A stretch of DNA of 42,082 bases from Planctomycetota bacterium (GCA_021776735.1 JAJFFH010000053.1:1-42082), one strand, 5' to 3'. Counted from the first letter of the stretch, positions 24,386 through 31,644 are shown. Numbers and translations: made by a program. Notes: generated by a model not told the origin, from the letters alone.

Positions 24386-24769
24386 GTGCTCGCCACGCCG
24401 GAGATCGGGGAGCAGAGTGCACGAAAGTGGGCGGATTCCTCCGCTGACGAGCGTGTTCTTCGGGCCATCAACGGGCATGAGGTGCGGGTTGCGGAGCGCG
24501 ACGGTGTTGCTGTCGGCTGGGTCGAAATCGACAAGGCCCGTGTTGAGGGTATGTACGTCGGCCCAGACCAGGCCCGCGGCGGTGTAGGTTCGACGCTCTT
24601 GCTCCATGCCGAAGACCGGATTCGATCGGCGGGCCATGCCGCCGTAGCGCTGGACGCAAGCTGGAATGCCGAGGAGTTTTATCTCCGTCGAGGATACGAG
24701 CCGCAATCGCAATGCCGGACCGATGCGGGTCGACCGATGAGGAAACGGCTACGTGGCAGCGCCATCTGA
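24386..24769 (+). CDS. GNAT N-acetyltransferase in integron-type cassette
   Basis: 127 aa from GTG 24386. The acetyl-CoA-binding motif A is clear (VEGMYVGPDQARGGVGSTLL, with the R/Q-x-x-G-x-G/A pyrophosphate loop), followed by motif B (AALDASWNAEEFYLRRGYE). It transfers an acetyl group from acetyl-CoA to an unknown amine, possibly a small molecule or drug, as is common for GNATs in cassette arrays. It has no visible Shine-Dalgarno; the frame extends upstream without an ATG, so the exact start is uncertain and the N-terminus may be slightly short. The TGA stop lies inside the R'' box of attC3. Confidence 0.8.
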   Translation: MLATPEIGEQSARKWADSSADERVLRAINGHEVRVAERDGVAVGWVEIDKARVEGMYVGPDQARGGVGSTLLLHAEDRIRSAGHAAVALDASWNAEEFYLRRGYEPQSQCRTDAGRPMRKRLRGSAI

Positions 24770-24862
24770 CAAGACGCTGCAGCCGACGAGCGGTGGGCGA
24801 GTGAGCAGCGAATGAGGTAGCATGACGTCCGCCGCGCGCGGCGGAGCGGCGCCTCGTTCACA
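24764..24862 (+). other. attC recombination site 3, degenerate R'
   Basis: 99 bp, clearly homologous to site 2. R'' is ATCTGAC and the L arms match, but the 3' core is GTTCACA and deviates from GTTRRRY, so it may be inactive or reduced. Confidence 0.65.
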
Positions 24863-24881
24863 TTCCTCAGGAGCCTCAAAG

Positions 24882-25244
24882 ATGATCAAGTTCGTTATGT
24901 GCCTGGCGCGCCATCCGGAGATGACCCGCGAAGAATTCCGGGACTACTGGATGAACAAGCATGGCCCGTTCTTCATGAGCAACGCGGAGGCGATGGGGGC
25001 CAGGAAATACGTGCAGTCACACACCCTGGACACACCACTGAATGAAGGTCTCAGGGACTCCAGAGGGATGCTGCCCGAGTACGACGGTGTTGCTGAAGTC
25101 TGGTTCGAGTCCGAAGCGGCACTGGTGGATGGAATGAGTTCGCCTGAAGGACAGAAACTGGGCGCGGCCCTGCTGGAGGATGAGGGGAATTTCATCGACC
25201 ATTCGAAGTCATCGGCGTTCATCGTTGAAGAGCACGAGTTTTAG
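24882..25244 (+). CDS. EthD-domain protein following attC3
   Basis: 120 aa from ATG 24882 with CAGGAG 8 bp upstream. It matches the EthD fold (dimeric alpha+beta barrel): MIKFVMCLARHPEMTREEF-x-D-Y-W at the start, HGPF, then YDGVAEVWFES and a helix with DEGNFID. EthD proteins accompany ether- or aromatic-degrading oxygenases in some operons, but are often lone genes of unknown substrate. Its position right after attC3 marks it as the fourth cassette gene. No attC is recognised between its stop and the next start (15 bp), so the array ends here or its last attC was lost. Confidence 0.75.
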   Translation: MIKFVMCLARHPEMTREEFRDYWMNKHGPFFMSNAEAMGARKYVQSHTLDTPLNEGLRDSRGMLPEYDGVAEVWFESEAALVDGMSSPEGQKLGAALLEDEGNFIDHSKSSAFIVEEHEF

Positions 25245-25259
25245 GCGGGGCCGCGAACG

Positions 25260-25796
25260 GTGAGCGCGACGGGTGGGGCATCCCAGACAGGCCCGGACAA
25301 CCCCGACACGCCGGGCGGGCAGGACCACGCGGACAGGCAGGACAAGGCGGAGATCTACCGCGCGATGCTCGTCCAGTTGCGCGGGTTGCTCGATGGGTGC
25401 CCGACGCCCGTGGCGGCGATGGCTTCGACCGCGGCGCTGCTGCGCGACACCTTTTCCGAGATGTTCTGGGTCGGGTTCTATCTGCCGGCTGATGACGGGT
25501 CGCTCACGGCCGGTCCCTACCAGGGTCCGCTGGCCTGTCTGCTCCTGCCCGCGGGCCGCGGCGTCTGCGGCAAGGTGTACAAGTCGGGCCGGACCGAGAT
25601 CGTCCCCGATGTGCATGCCTTTCCCGACCACATCGCCTGCGACAGTCGCAGCCGGAGCGAAATCGTGGTCCCGGTCTGCCGCGGAGGCAAAAGTATCGCC
25701 GTCCTTGACTGTGATTCGGAGCGGATCAACGCCTTCGACGAGATCGATCGAAAACACCTCGAGGCCGTCGCGCGGTTGGTCGAGCCGACGTTGTGA
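25260..25796 (+). CDS. msrC: Free methionine-(R)-sulfoxide reductase (GAF domain)
   Basis: 178 aa from GTG 25260. The GAF-fold core contains FYLPADDGSL-x-AGPYQGPLACLLLPAGRGVCG and PDVHAFPDHIACDSRSRSEIVVPV, diagnostic for the fRMsr family. The three functional cysteines are present (about residues 93, 103 and 127). The enzyme reduces free Met-R-sulfoxide in the cytoplasm with electrons from thioredoxin. The first 27 residues are a low-complexity D/G/P-rich extension that may not be translated if a later start is used. A near copy of the 13-bp word at 25694 encodes the S-I-A-V-L segment before D-C-D-S. Confidence 0.9.
   Translation: MSATGGASQTGPDNPDTPGGQDHADRQDKAEIYRAMLVQLRGLLDGCPTPVAAMASTAALLRDTFSEMFWVGFYLPADDGSLTAGPYQGPLACLLLPAGRGVCGKVYKSGRTEIVPDVHAFPDHIACDSRSRSEIVVPVCRGGKSIAVLDCDSERINAFDEIDRKHLEAVARLVEPTL
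25694..25706 (+). repeat. Near copy of 13-bp word (two mismatches) in GAF gene
   Basis: TATCGCCGTCCTT with context AAAAG before and GACTGTG after, like the copy at 17100 in an unrelated gene. The S-I-A-V-L reading fits the GAF strand, so protein constraint may explain part of the match. Confidence 0.5.
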
Positions 25797-25895
25797 AAAC
25801 GACTCGTATCGAGACCAGATTCTCCGATTTAGGACATCCGTCGGCGCAGGGGACACGCGCGGCGGACTGTGTCAGACCCTTACAGTTACCCATAA

Positions 25896-25940
25896 GGGAA
25901 ACGGCAAAAGAAACGGGACGGGACCAAAAGGCCCCGCCCC
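25896..25940 (-). terminator. Candidate minus-strand terminator in a 470-bp non-coding region
   Basis: On the minus strand GGGGCGGGGCC-TTTT-GGTCCCGTCCC makes an 11-bp stem (two G-U pairs that would be A-C mismatches on the plus strand), followed by a T-rich tract. The strand asymmetry implies a minus-strand transcript ending here, but no gene on that strand is convincing upstream. Confidence 0.55.
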
Positions 25941-26000
25941 GAGGTTTACGGCGCCGGAAGCGGGTGTGTGGGTGGGGATAGGGTACGGTACGGAAGAGGG

Positions 26001-26016
26001 AAATCGGCGCCGATTT
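26001..26016. promoter_or_regulatory. 16-bp perfect palindrome
   Basis: AAATCGGCGCCGATTT is perfectly self-complementary, in the non-coding stretch before the helicase gene. It is a plausible dimeric operator; no regulator is encoded next to it. Confidence 0.45.
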
Positions 26017-26095
26017 GTAGTCCCGACGGCTGTAAATGCCGGTGTATGCGGAGGTTGGAAGGCCAGAGGTTGGGTCTTTGCTGTAGGAGCAAGTT

Positions 26096-26139
26096 GGTGG
26101 AGCCAGCGCGCGAGCGCGCCGGACTCCCCGGCATCCACC
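26096..26139 (+). ncRNA. Candidate structured RNA element (three-way junction)
   Basis: GGTGGA (26096-26101) pairs with TCCACC (26134-26139), enclosing two perfect hairpins: GCGC-GCGA-GCGC (a GNRA-type loop on the plus strand) and GCCGG-ACTCC-CCGGC. The surrounding 25797-26267 has lower GC than its neighbours and no convincing gene. I cannot match it to a known riboswitch, 6S, SRP, tmRNA or RNase P RNA. Orientation is uncertain: the GNRA loop favours plus, the nearby terminator favours minus. Confidence 0.35.
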
Positions 26140-26267
26140 GTCAGGTTTGGTCTCTTAACTTGTCAATCTACCCCTACATACGCATACCGCGTGCCGAATG
26201 GATGTCTCGATTCTGCCGTGCACCGGATTTCTTTGGTGCCCTGTATGGGGCAGGAGTGGCCTGAAGC

Positions 26268-28202
26268 GTGAAGAAAGGGAGCCAGGTCTTTGGGGGCAAG
26301 ACCCTCTACCCGTTCCAGGAGCGGGCGGTCGCGGCGCTGGATGCCGGGCGCTCCGTTCTGGTGGCGGCGCCGACGGGCGCGGGCAAGACCCTGATTGCGG
26401 ACTACGCGATCGAGCTGGCGTTTCTGGAGGACCGGCGCATCGTCTACACCGCGCCGATCAAGGCGCTGTCCAACCAGAAGTTTCGCGACTTTCGGACCGA
26501 CCACGGCGACGACGTCGGCATCATGACCGGCGACGTCACGATCAATCCGGACGCCCCGCTGATCATCATGACCACGGAGGTCTTTCGAAACACGATCTTT
26601 GAGAGTCCCGAGCGGCTCGACAAGGTCACGTGGGTGGTGTTCGATGAGGTGCACTACCTCGACGATCCGGAGCGGGGCACCGTATGGGAAGAATCGCTGC
26701 TTTACGCACCCCAGCACATCGGCGTCCTGGCGTTGAGCGCGACGATCCCCAATATCGACCAGCTCGCGGGCTGGATGAGAAAGACCCGCGGTGTCGAGGT
26801 CGACGTTGTCACCGAAGAGGAGCGGCCGGTTCCGCTGCGCCACTATTTCTATCTCCGTGACGTCGGTCCGAAGGAGCTTGGGCAGCTCAAGGGCGTGCTC
26901 CACAAGCCGCCGAACAAGCGCCGTTTTCGCCGCGAGGGTTATCCGCGCCAACCGCTCTCGTACGTGATTCGCGAGAACTGGCTGCCCGCCCTGTACTTTG
27001 CGTTCTCCCGGCGGGACTGCGAGCGCCTCTGCGAGCGCTTCGCCAGCCGCGAGTCCCTCGTCACCAAGGAGGAACGCCGGTTCCTCTTGTCGCACTTCGA
27101 CGATCTCGCGCAGCGCTACGAGGTCGATGGCCAGCCGGGAACAAAGCGTCTGCGGCGCTTCGCGAGCCAGGGCGTGCTCTATCACCACGCCGGGCTGCTT
27201 CCCATCCACAAGGAAATCGTCGAGCGCCTGTTCACGACCGCGGCTATCAAGCTGCTGTTTGCCACCGAAACGTTCGCCCTCGGCGTGAACATGCCCGCCA
27301 AGTGCGTGGTCTTTGACCGACTGCGCAAGTACGACGGCGTGGAAGTGCGCTGGATGAAGACGCGCGACTACATGCAGATGGCGGGACGCGCGGGCCGGCA
27401 GGGCATCGACGACGAAGGCATTGTCCTGTCCCGGCTCGACATGCGCGAGGCCGAGTGGCAGCCGCTCAAGCGCATCACGGAGGGTGTTGCGGAACCGGTC
27501 CGCAGCCGATTCAACCTGGCGTACTCGACCCTGCTCAACCTCTACCTGCGCCTCGGCAGCAAGGTGACCCAGGCGTACGACCGCAGCTTCGCGCACTACC
27601 AGGAAACGAAAAAGGAGCGCGCGCAGGCGTCCCCGCGCAACCGCATGATCGCCCTGCGCCTGCGCGTCCTGAAGGCGATGGGCTACATCGACGGCGACGC
27701 GCTGACGCCGCGGGGCAAGCTCGCGCGAATGATCAACGGCTACGAGATCGCGGTCACGCAGCTCTACTTCGCCGGGATCTTCGAGCACGCATCCGCCGAA
27801 GAGCTCGCCGCGATGTTTATCGGGATGGTCTACGACCCGCGCAAGGGCGACGACACCGACTACGTCCAAATCCCCCAGGAAAAAGACGTCGACGGGGAGC
27901 TGAAGCGCTGGCGCAAGGAGGAAAAAAAACAGGGCATCGAAAACCGCACGCGCGGCATCGACTTCTCCCTGAACGCGGTCGCCTTCGCCTGGTCCAAGGG
28001 CATCCCGTTTTCAGACCTGGGCCGGCTGACGAGCGTGACCGAAGGCGACATGGTGCGCACGCTGAGAATGGCGCTCCAACTGATGCGCCAACTCCGCCGC
28101 GTCCTGGAACAAGACGACCCCCTCCGCGACAAACTGCGCGAAGCCGCGGACAAGATCGACCGGGATGTGGTGGATGCGCGTCGGCAGTTGGAACTCGGGT
28201 GA
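26268..28202 (+). CDS. Ski2-like DEAD/DEVH-box helicase
   Basis: 644 aa from GTG 26268, with a purine-rich AGGAG upstream. Helicase motifs in order: Q/P-rich YPFQERAV, motif I APTGAGKT (Lys 40), Ia TAPIKALSNQKF, Ib TGDV, II DEVH (126-129), III SAT (157-159), IV region ALYFAFSRRDCE, V FAT-E-TFALGVNMPA and VI QMAGRAGRQG near residue 370. These are the motifs of Ski2/Mtr4/Hel308-type superfamily 2 helicases, closest in layout to bacterial HelY/Ski2-like RNA helicases, but without the arch insertion. The C-terminal 250 residues are helical and include a winged-helix-like part. It likely unwinds RNA or RNA-protein complexes in the cytoplasm. It is monocistronic; the upstream region holds the structured elements described separately. 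Confidence 0.85.
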   Translation: MKKGSQVFGGKTLYPFQERAVAALDAGRSVLVAAPTGAGKTLIADYAIELAFLEDRRIVYTAPIKALSNQKFRDFRTDHGDDVGIMTGDVTINPDAPLIIMTTEVFRNTIFESPERLDKVTWVVFDEVHYLDDPERGTVWEESLLYAPQHIGVLALSATIPNIDQLAGWMRKTRGVEVDVVTEEERPVPLRHYFYLRDVGPKELGQLKGVLHKPPNKRRFRREGYPRQPLSYVIRENWLPALYFAFSRRDCERLCERFASRESLVTKEERRFLLSHFDDLAQRYEVDGQPGTKRLRRFASQGVLYHHAGLLPIHKEIVERLFTTAAIKLLFATETFALGVNMPAKCVVFDRLRKYDGVEVRWMKTRDYMQMAGRAGRQGIDDEGIVLSRLDMREAEWQPLKRITEGVAEPVRSRFNLAYSTLLNLYLRLGSKVTQAYDRSFAHYQETKKERAQASPRNRMIALRLRVLKAMGYIDGDALTPRGKLARMINGYEIAVTQLYFAGIFEHASAEELAAMFIGMVYDPRKGDDTDYVQIPQEKDVDGELKRWRKEEKKQGIENRTRGIDFSLNAVAFAWSKGIPFSDLGRLTSVTEGDMVRTLRMALQLMRQLRRVLEQDDPLRDKLREAADKIDRDVVDARRQLELG

Positions 28203-28245
28203 CGAGAATCCGGAGGCCGGATTCTCGCTAGCATGACCGAAGCCT

Positions 28246-28304
28246 ACGGACGGCGATGTACGCGCCCGGTGCGGCTCATCGGGCCACGAAACATCGCCGT
28301 CCGT
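28246..28304. repeat. Inverted pair of the 13-bp word before the kinase gene
   Basis: ACGGACGGCGATG (28246-28258) and CATCGCCGTCCGT (28292-28304) face each other with a 33-bp spacer, forming a potential 13-bp stem in the gap between the helicase stop and kinase start. This is the only closely spaced inverted pair in the window. Confidence 0.85.
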
Positions 28305-28341
28305 TTGCTTTCTCGGGGGGTTCTTCCGGCTTCTCGCCTGC

Positions 28342-28347
28342 TACACT
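28342..28347 (+). promoter_or_regulatory. -10-like hexamer TACACT, leaderless-type
   Basis: TACACT, 7-nt spacer, ATG 28355; no Shine-Dalgarno. Confidence 0.45.
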
Positions 28348-28354
28348 CGGGTCG

Positions 28355-30373
28355 ATGGCGAAAAAGAGGCGCAAAAAGCCCTCCGGCGACCCCGGTTCCG
28401 AGACCAACGCCGACTCCAAGATGGTGAATGCCATGGAGTCCGATCCGGAGTTCTTCAAGGATCTGTTGATTGGAAAGCGGCTGGGCAAGTGCGACATCCA
28501 AAAACTGATCGGGGAGGGGCGGACTTCGGTTGTTTATCGGGCGATGTATGAGCCGCTCAAGCGGACCGTGGCGCTCAAGGTCTTGCAACAGGAGATGACG
28601 AAGTACCCGGGCGTCGTTCGGGTGTTTCAGCAGGAAGGGCGCGCGGTCGCGGCGCTTGACCACGAGAACGTGCTCAAGATCTACGATGTCGGGCAGGACG
28701 GCTCGCACTACTACCTCGTGCTCGAGCTCCTGCGCGGCAATGATCTTCTGGTCCTGATCAACAGCACGGAGGATGGCCGACTCGACGTCGAGACCGCGCT
28801 TGACCTCACCGCCCAGGCCGCCCGCGGGCTCGCGGCGGCGCATCGCAAGAACCTCGTCCACCGCGACATCAAGCCGCAGAACCTGGTCGTCGAGCCGAGC
28901 GGCAAGCTCAAGATCGTCGACTTCGGTCTCGCCGCCGAGGCCGAGGGCGCGTTTTCCGGCGGTCGGCTCGGCACGCCGCACTACATGGCCCCCGAGCAGT
29001 GTCGCGGCGAGCAGGCGCGCACGGCGTCCGACATCTACGCGCTGGGTATCACGCTGTTTCACATGCTTGTCGGTCACGCCCCGTTTGCCGGCGCGAAGAC
29101 GACCGACGAGATTGTCGATCGGCATCTCGAGGGCAAGCGGTTCGAGCCCGAAAAGCTTCAGCCCGGCATCCCGCGCAAGGTCGCCGACCTCGTCCGCAAG
29201 ATGACGAGGATGGACCCCGACGCCCGGCCCACGGCGAAGGAGGTCGTGGAGGCGATCACCACCGGCACGGTGGGACAGGACAAGGCCCGCGGCGGCTCGG
29301 TTCGGGCCCGTACGCGGCGACGCGCGGCCACGCAAGGGTCTTCCGGCGCACCGCTGGCGCTGATCGGCGGCGTACTGGTCGTCGCGGCGATTCTGGCGTT
29401 CGTGCTCCTCGGCAACGACGACGATCCGCCGCCCGAGAAGGCGAGCAACGATCCGGCGAACACGGGTCCGACCGGTGCGTCGGACAAGCCCCGGAAGCCG
29501 AAAAAGCCCAAGAAGCCCGAACCCGGTGAGGCCTCGCACGAGGGGCTCGCCAAGGGCCTGGACCCGAAGCTGGCCAATGACCTGCGTGACCTCCTGAGCC
29601 AGGCCCGCCAGGAGGAGAGCACTCGCAACCTCGACGAGGCCATCGACCTCTACAACCGCATTCGCAAGAGGGCGCCGAAGGACTCCGGCTACTACCGTCT
29701 CGCGGATTCGTCCTACCAGGCGCTCAAGAAGCGCATCAACGAAGTGCTCCGTGGCAAACGCCGCGGATCGACTTACATCTCCGCCCGCAAGAGCGAAAAG
29801 ACAGGCGAGACGTTCGACAAGGAGCGCGCCGGGCTGTTCAAGAGGGCCGTCAACTGGGACCCGACCGGCGCCATTGCTCGCGCGAAGGAGCTGCGCGAGA
29901 AGACCCGCAAGGAAACGCCGGAGCGCCTCCGGATCGACGACGCGCTGAGCAAGCTGACCTACATCGAGCGCCTCCTCTCCATCGTCGGGGCGCGCGCCGA
30001 AGCCCTGAGCGGGTCGGCCGCGCGTTGGTCCGAGTACGACATCATGGCGGACGGCGCTCTGGTGATCGCCAGCGCCGGCCCGAACGGGATCGTCCTCGAG
30101 CACGAGGACACCAAGGTCAAGGAGACGCGGTCCTGGGACGACATCTCGTTCGACCTGAAGATCGGGTTCATGGATGCCCTGCGCAACCCGCGAAGCGCGT
30201 CCGAGACGATGTGGCTGGGCTACTACTGCCAGATTCACGGCGACTCCCGGTCCGAGCAATACTACGACTACGCCCTGATGCTGGACGACAGCCCGGCCAC
30301 GCGCAAATCCGTCCGCGTCCTCAAGGAAGACGCCGCCGCGGCGAAGCCCGCGACCCCCAAGAAAGCCGACTGA
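28355..30373 (+). CDS. Membrane-anchored Ser/Thr protein kinase (Hanks type)
   Basis: 672 aa from ATG 28355. The kinase domain spans about residues 45-300: glycine loop IGEGRTSVVY (52-61), Lys 75 in VALK, the catalytic loop HRDIKPQN (Asp 171), DFGLA (Asp 189) and MAPEQ, all intact, so it should be active. A basic juxtamembrane stretch leads into one transmembrane helix (about 334-353). The remaining 320 residues, after a K/P-rich linker, should be outside the membrane. They contain a helical TPR-like region (DEAIDLYNRIRKRAPKDSGYYRLAD) and no known ligand domain. It likely phosphorylates cytoplasmic proteins in response to an envelope signal. The promoter region carries the inverted 13-bp word pair. 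Confidence 0.92.
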   Translation: MAKKRRKKPSGDPGSETNADSKMVNAMESDPEFFKDLLIGKRLGKCDIQKLIGEGRTSVVYRAMYEPLKRTVALKVLQQEMTKYPGVVRVFQQEGRAVAALDHENVLKIYDVGQDGSHYYLVLELLRGNDLLVLINSTEDGRLDVETALDLTAQAARGLAAAHRKNLVHRDIKPQNLVVEPSGKLKIVDFGLAAEAEGAFSGGRLGTPHYMAPEQCRGEQARTASDIYALGITLFHMLVGHAPFAGAKTTDEIVDRHLEGKRFEPEKLQPGIPRKVADLVRKMTRMDPDARPTAKEVVEAITTGTVGQDKARGGSVRARTRRRAATQGSSGAPLALIGGVLVVAAILAFVLLGNDDDPPPEKASNDPANTGPTGASDKPRKPKKPKKPEPGEASHEGLAKGLDPKLANDLRDLLSQARQEESTRNLDEAIDLYNRIRKRAPKDSGYYRLADSSYQALKKRINEVLRGKRRGSTYISARKSEKTGETFDKERAGLFKRAVNWDPTGAIARAKELREKTRKETPERLRIDDALSKLTYIERLLSIVGARAEALSGSAARWSEYDIMADGALVIASAGPNGIVLEHEDTKVKETRSWDDISFDLKIGFMDALRNPRSASETMWLGYYCQIHGDSRSEQYYDYALMLDDSPATRKSVRVLKEDAAAAKPATPKKAD

Positions 30374-30383
30374 ACCCGCGAAA

Positions 30384-30411
30384 TTGAACTGCGTAGGGCC
30401 GGTGGTATAGT
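30384..30411 (+). promoter_or_regulatory. Sigma70-type promoter of tRNA-Gly
   Basis: TTGAAC (30384-30389), 16-bp spacer, TATAGT (30406-30411), placing transcription start a few bases before the tRNA at 30426. Confidence 0.65.
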
Positions 30412-30425
30412 CCGGTCCACCGGAT

Positions 30426-30500
30426 GCGGGCGTAGCTCAGTGGTAGAGCATCACGTTGCCAACGTGAGGGTCGACAGTTCAAATCTGTTCGCCCGCTCCA
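30426..30500 (+). tRNA. tRNA-Gly (anticodon GCC)
   Basis: 75 nt with a full cloverleaf: acceptor GCGGGCG/CGCCCGC, D-stem GCTC/GAGC, anticodon stem TCACG/CGTGA with loop TTGCCAA, T-stem GACAG/CTGTT with loop TTCAAAT, discriminator T and encoded CCA. It decodes GGC/GGU. Promoter and terminator are both visible. Confidence 0.97.
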
Positions 30501-30504
30501 GTTA

Positions 30505-30532
30505 CCTCCGTCCTGCCGGACGGGGGTTTTTT
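30505..30532 (+). terminator. Rho-independent terminator of tRNA-Gly
   Basis: CCGTCC-TGCC-GGACGG stem (30508-30523), then GG and a run of T (30526-30532). Confidence 0.85.
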
Positions 30533-30541
30533 CGTAAGAGG

Positions 30542-30577
30542 CCCCGCATGGATGCACTGCCCCGCATGGATGCACTA
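30542..30577 (+). repeat. 18-bp direct duplication at the M42 gene start
   Basis: CCCCGCATGGATGCACTG is followed directly by CCCCGCATGGATGCACTA, giving two in-frame ATGs (30548 and 30566) and an N-terminus M-D-A-L-P-R-M-D-A-L. Confidence 0.9.
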
Positions 30578-31621
30578 TTAGAAGAGTTGATCCGAGTCCC
30601 CGGAATCCCGGGCCACGAGGAGCAGGTGCGCGACCTCGTGCAGGCGCGTCTTCCCGACGGCGTTTCGTCTGTCACCGACACGATGGGGAACCTCGTGGCA
30701 CAGCTGACGAACGGCGATGTCCCCGGCCCTGCGGAGGCGCCGTCCGGGCTGATGTTTGTCGCGCACATGGACGAGATCGGCTTTTTGGTCACGCATGTCA
30801 CCCCGGGTGGCTTCTTGCGTGTCAAGCCGCTCGGCGGCATCGATCCCCGGACGGTTTTCGGGCAGGCGGTGCGCGTGGTGACCCGCGACGGCGAAGTGCC
30901 GGGAGTCTTCACCGTCACGCCGCCGCACCTGATGCGCGACCGCGCCAAGGAGATGAAGGCGGTCCCCAAGATCGACGAACTGCTCATCGACATCGGCGCC
31001 GAGAGTGCCGACGACGCGGCGGAACTCGGCGTCGCCGTGCTCGACTTCGCGGTGCTCCAAAAGCACGTGTTCGAGCTCGCCGGCGGCAGGATTTGCGGCC
31101 GCGCACTCGACGACCGCGCCGGCTGTTACGTGCTCCTGCGTGCCCTGGAGCGGCTCGTGGCCGAAAAAGCATCGCCGTCCGTTCCTGTCTATTTCGCGTT
31201 TAGCGTCCAGGAAGAAGTTGGCCTGCGTGGGGCACAGCTTCTGGCGCGTAAGTACGACCTGTCGCACGCCTTCGCCATCGATTCGACTTCGAGCGCTGAC
31301 TGGCCCGGGGTTGATCCGGCGTTGTCATCGGCACGTGTGGGGGCGGGGGCGGCGCTGCGGGTGGCGGACAATGCCACGGTGATTCCGCGGGCGTTTCGCG
31401 ACGAGCTGCGGGCGCTGGCGGAGGAGCACGCGATCCCGTTGCAGATCGTGTTCGGGGGCGGCGGGACCGACGCGCGGCCGTTTCAGGCGGCCGGACCCCA
31501 CGTGATGTCGCTGGCGTTTCCGGTGCGGTACACCCACTCCGCGGTCGAGGTGGCGGCGCTGTCCGACATCGAGGCGACGGTCGATCTGGTCTGCGCGATC
31601 GTGCGGCGCTACGGCGGATAG
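30548..31621 (+). CDS. M42-family aminopeptidase (glutamyl aminopeptidase/endoglucanase-like)
   Basis: 357 aa (or 351 aa from the second ATG at 30566). The dinuclear metal site of M42 is complete: His 73 and Asp 75 in FVAHMDEIGF, Asp 189 in ALDDRAG, Glu 222/223 in QEEVGLRGA, Asp 245 in AIDST and His 330 in YTHS. These enzymes are usually large cytoplasmic dodecamers removing N-terminal residues from peptides. The start region carries an exact 18-bp duplication, so which ATG is used cannot be told. One exact 13-bp word (31170) and a near copy (30707) lie inside, in different frames. It is downstream of, but separated by a terminator from, tRNA-Gly. Confidence 0.9.
   Translation: MDALPRMDALLEELIRVPGIPGHEEQVRDLVQARLPDGVSSVTDTMGNLVAQLTNGDVPGPAEAPSGLMFVAHMDEIGFLVTHVTPGGFLRVKPLGGIDPRTVFGQAVRVVTRDGEVPGVFTVTPPHLMRDRAKEMKAVPKIDELLIDIGAESADDAAELGVAVLDFAVLQKHVFELAGGRICGRALDDRAGCYVLLRALERLVAEKASPSVPVYFAFSVQEEVGLRGAQLLARKYDLSHAFAIDSTSSADWPGVDPALSSARVGAGAALRVADNATVIPRAFRDELRALAEEHAIPLQIVFGGGGTDARPFQAAGPHVMSLAFPVRYTHSAVEVAALSDIEATVDLVCAIVRRYGG
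30707..30719 (-). repeat. Near copy of 13-bp word (one mismatch) in M42 gene
   Basis: ACGAACGGCGATG on the plus strand, continuing TCC, read as T-N-G-D-V. Confidence 0.5.
31170..31182 (+). repeat. 13-bp dispersed word, exact copy in M42 gene
   Basis: CATCGCCGTCCGT within AAAAGCATCGCCGTCCGTTCCTG, read as K-A-S-P-S-V. This is a third coding frame, different from the I-A-V and T-D-G-D readings. It is the last copy before a copy-free 10.9 kb. Confidence 0.85.
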
Positions 31622-31644
31622 CGGGATAGTCCGAAGTACGGAGT

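Noticed and set aside
25797..26267. 88-codon minus-strand frame (26138-25872) as a small protein gene
   Set aside because: Proline-rich composition, no ribosome site and overlap with strong RNA structure make it less likely than a non-coding region.
26163..27869. 568-codon open frame antisense to the helicase
   Set aside because: Helicase motifs I-VI are intact on the plus strand; the antisense frame shows no domain.
28244..30259. 671-codon open frame antisense to the kinase
   Set aside because: Kinase catalytic motifs are on the plus strand; the antisense product is compositionally typical of a shadow.
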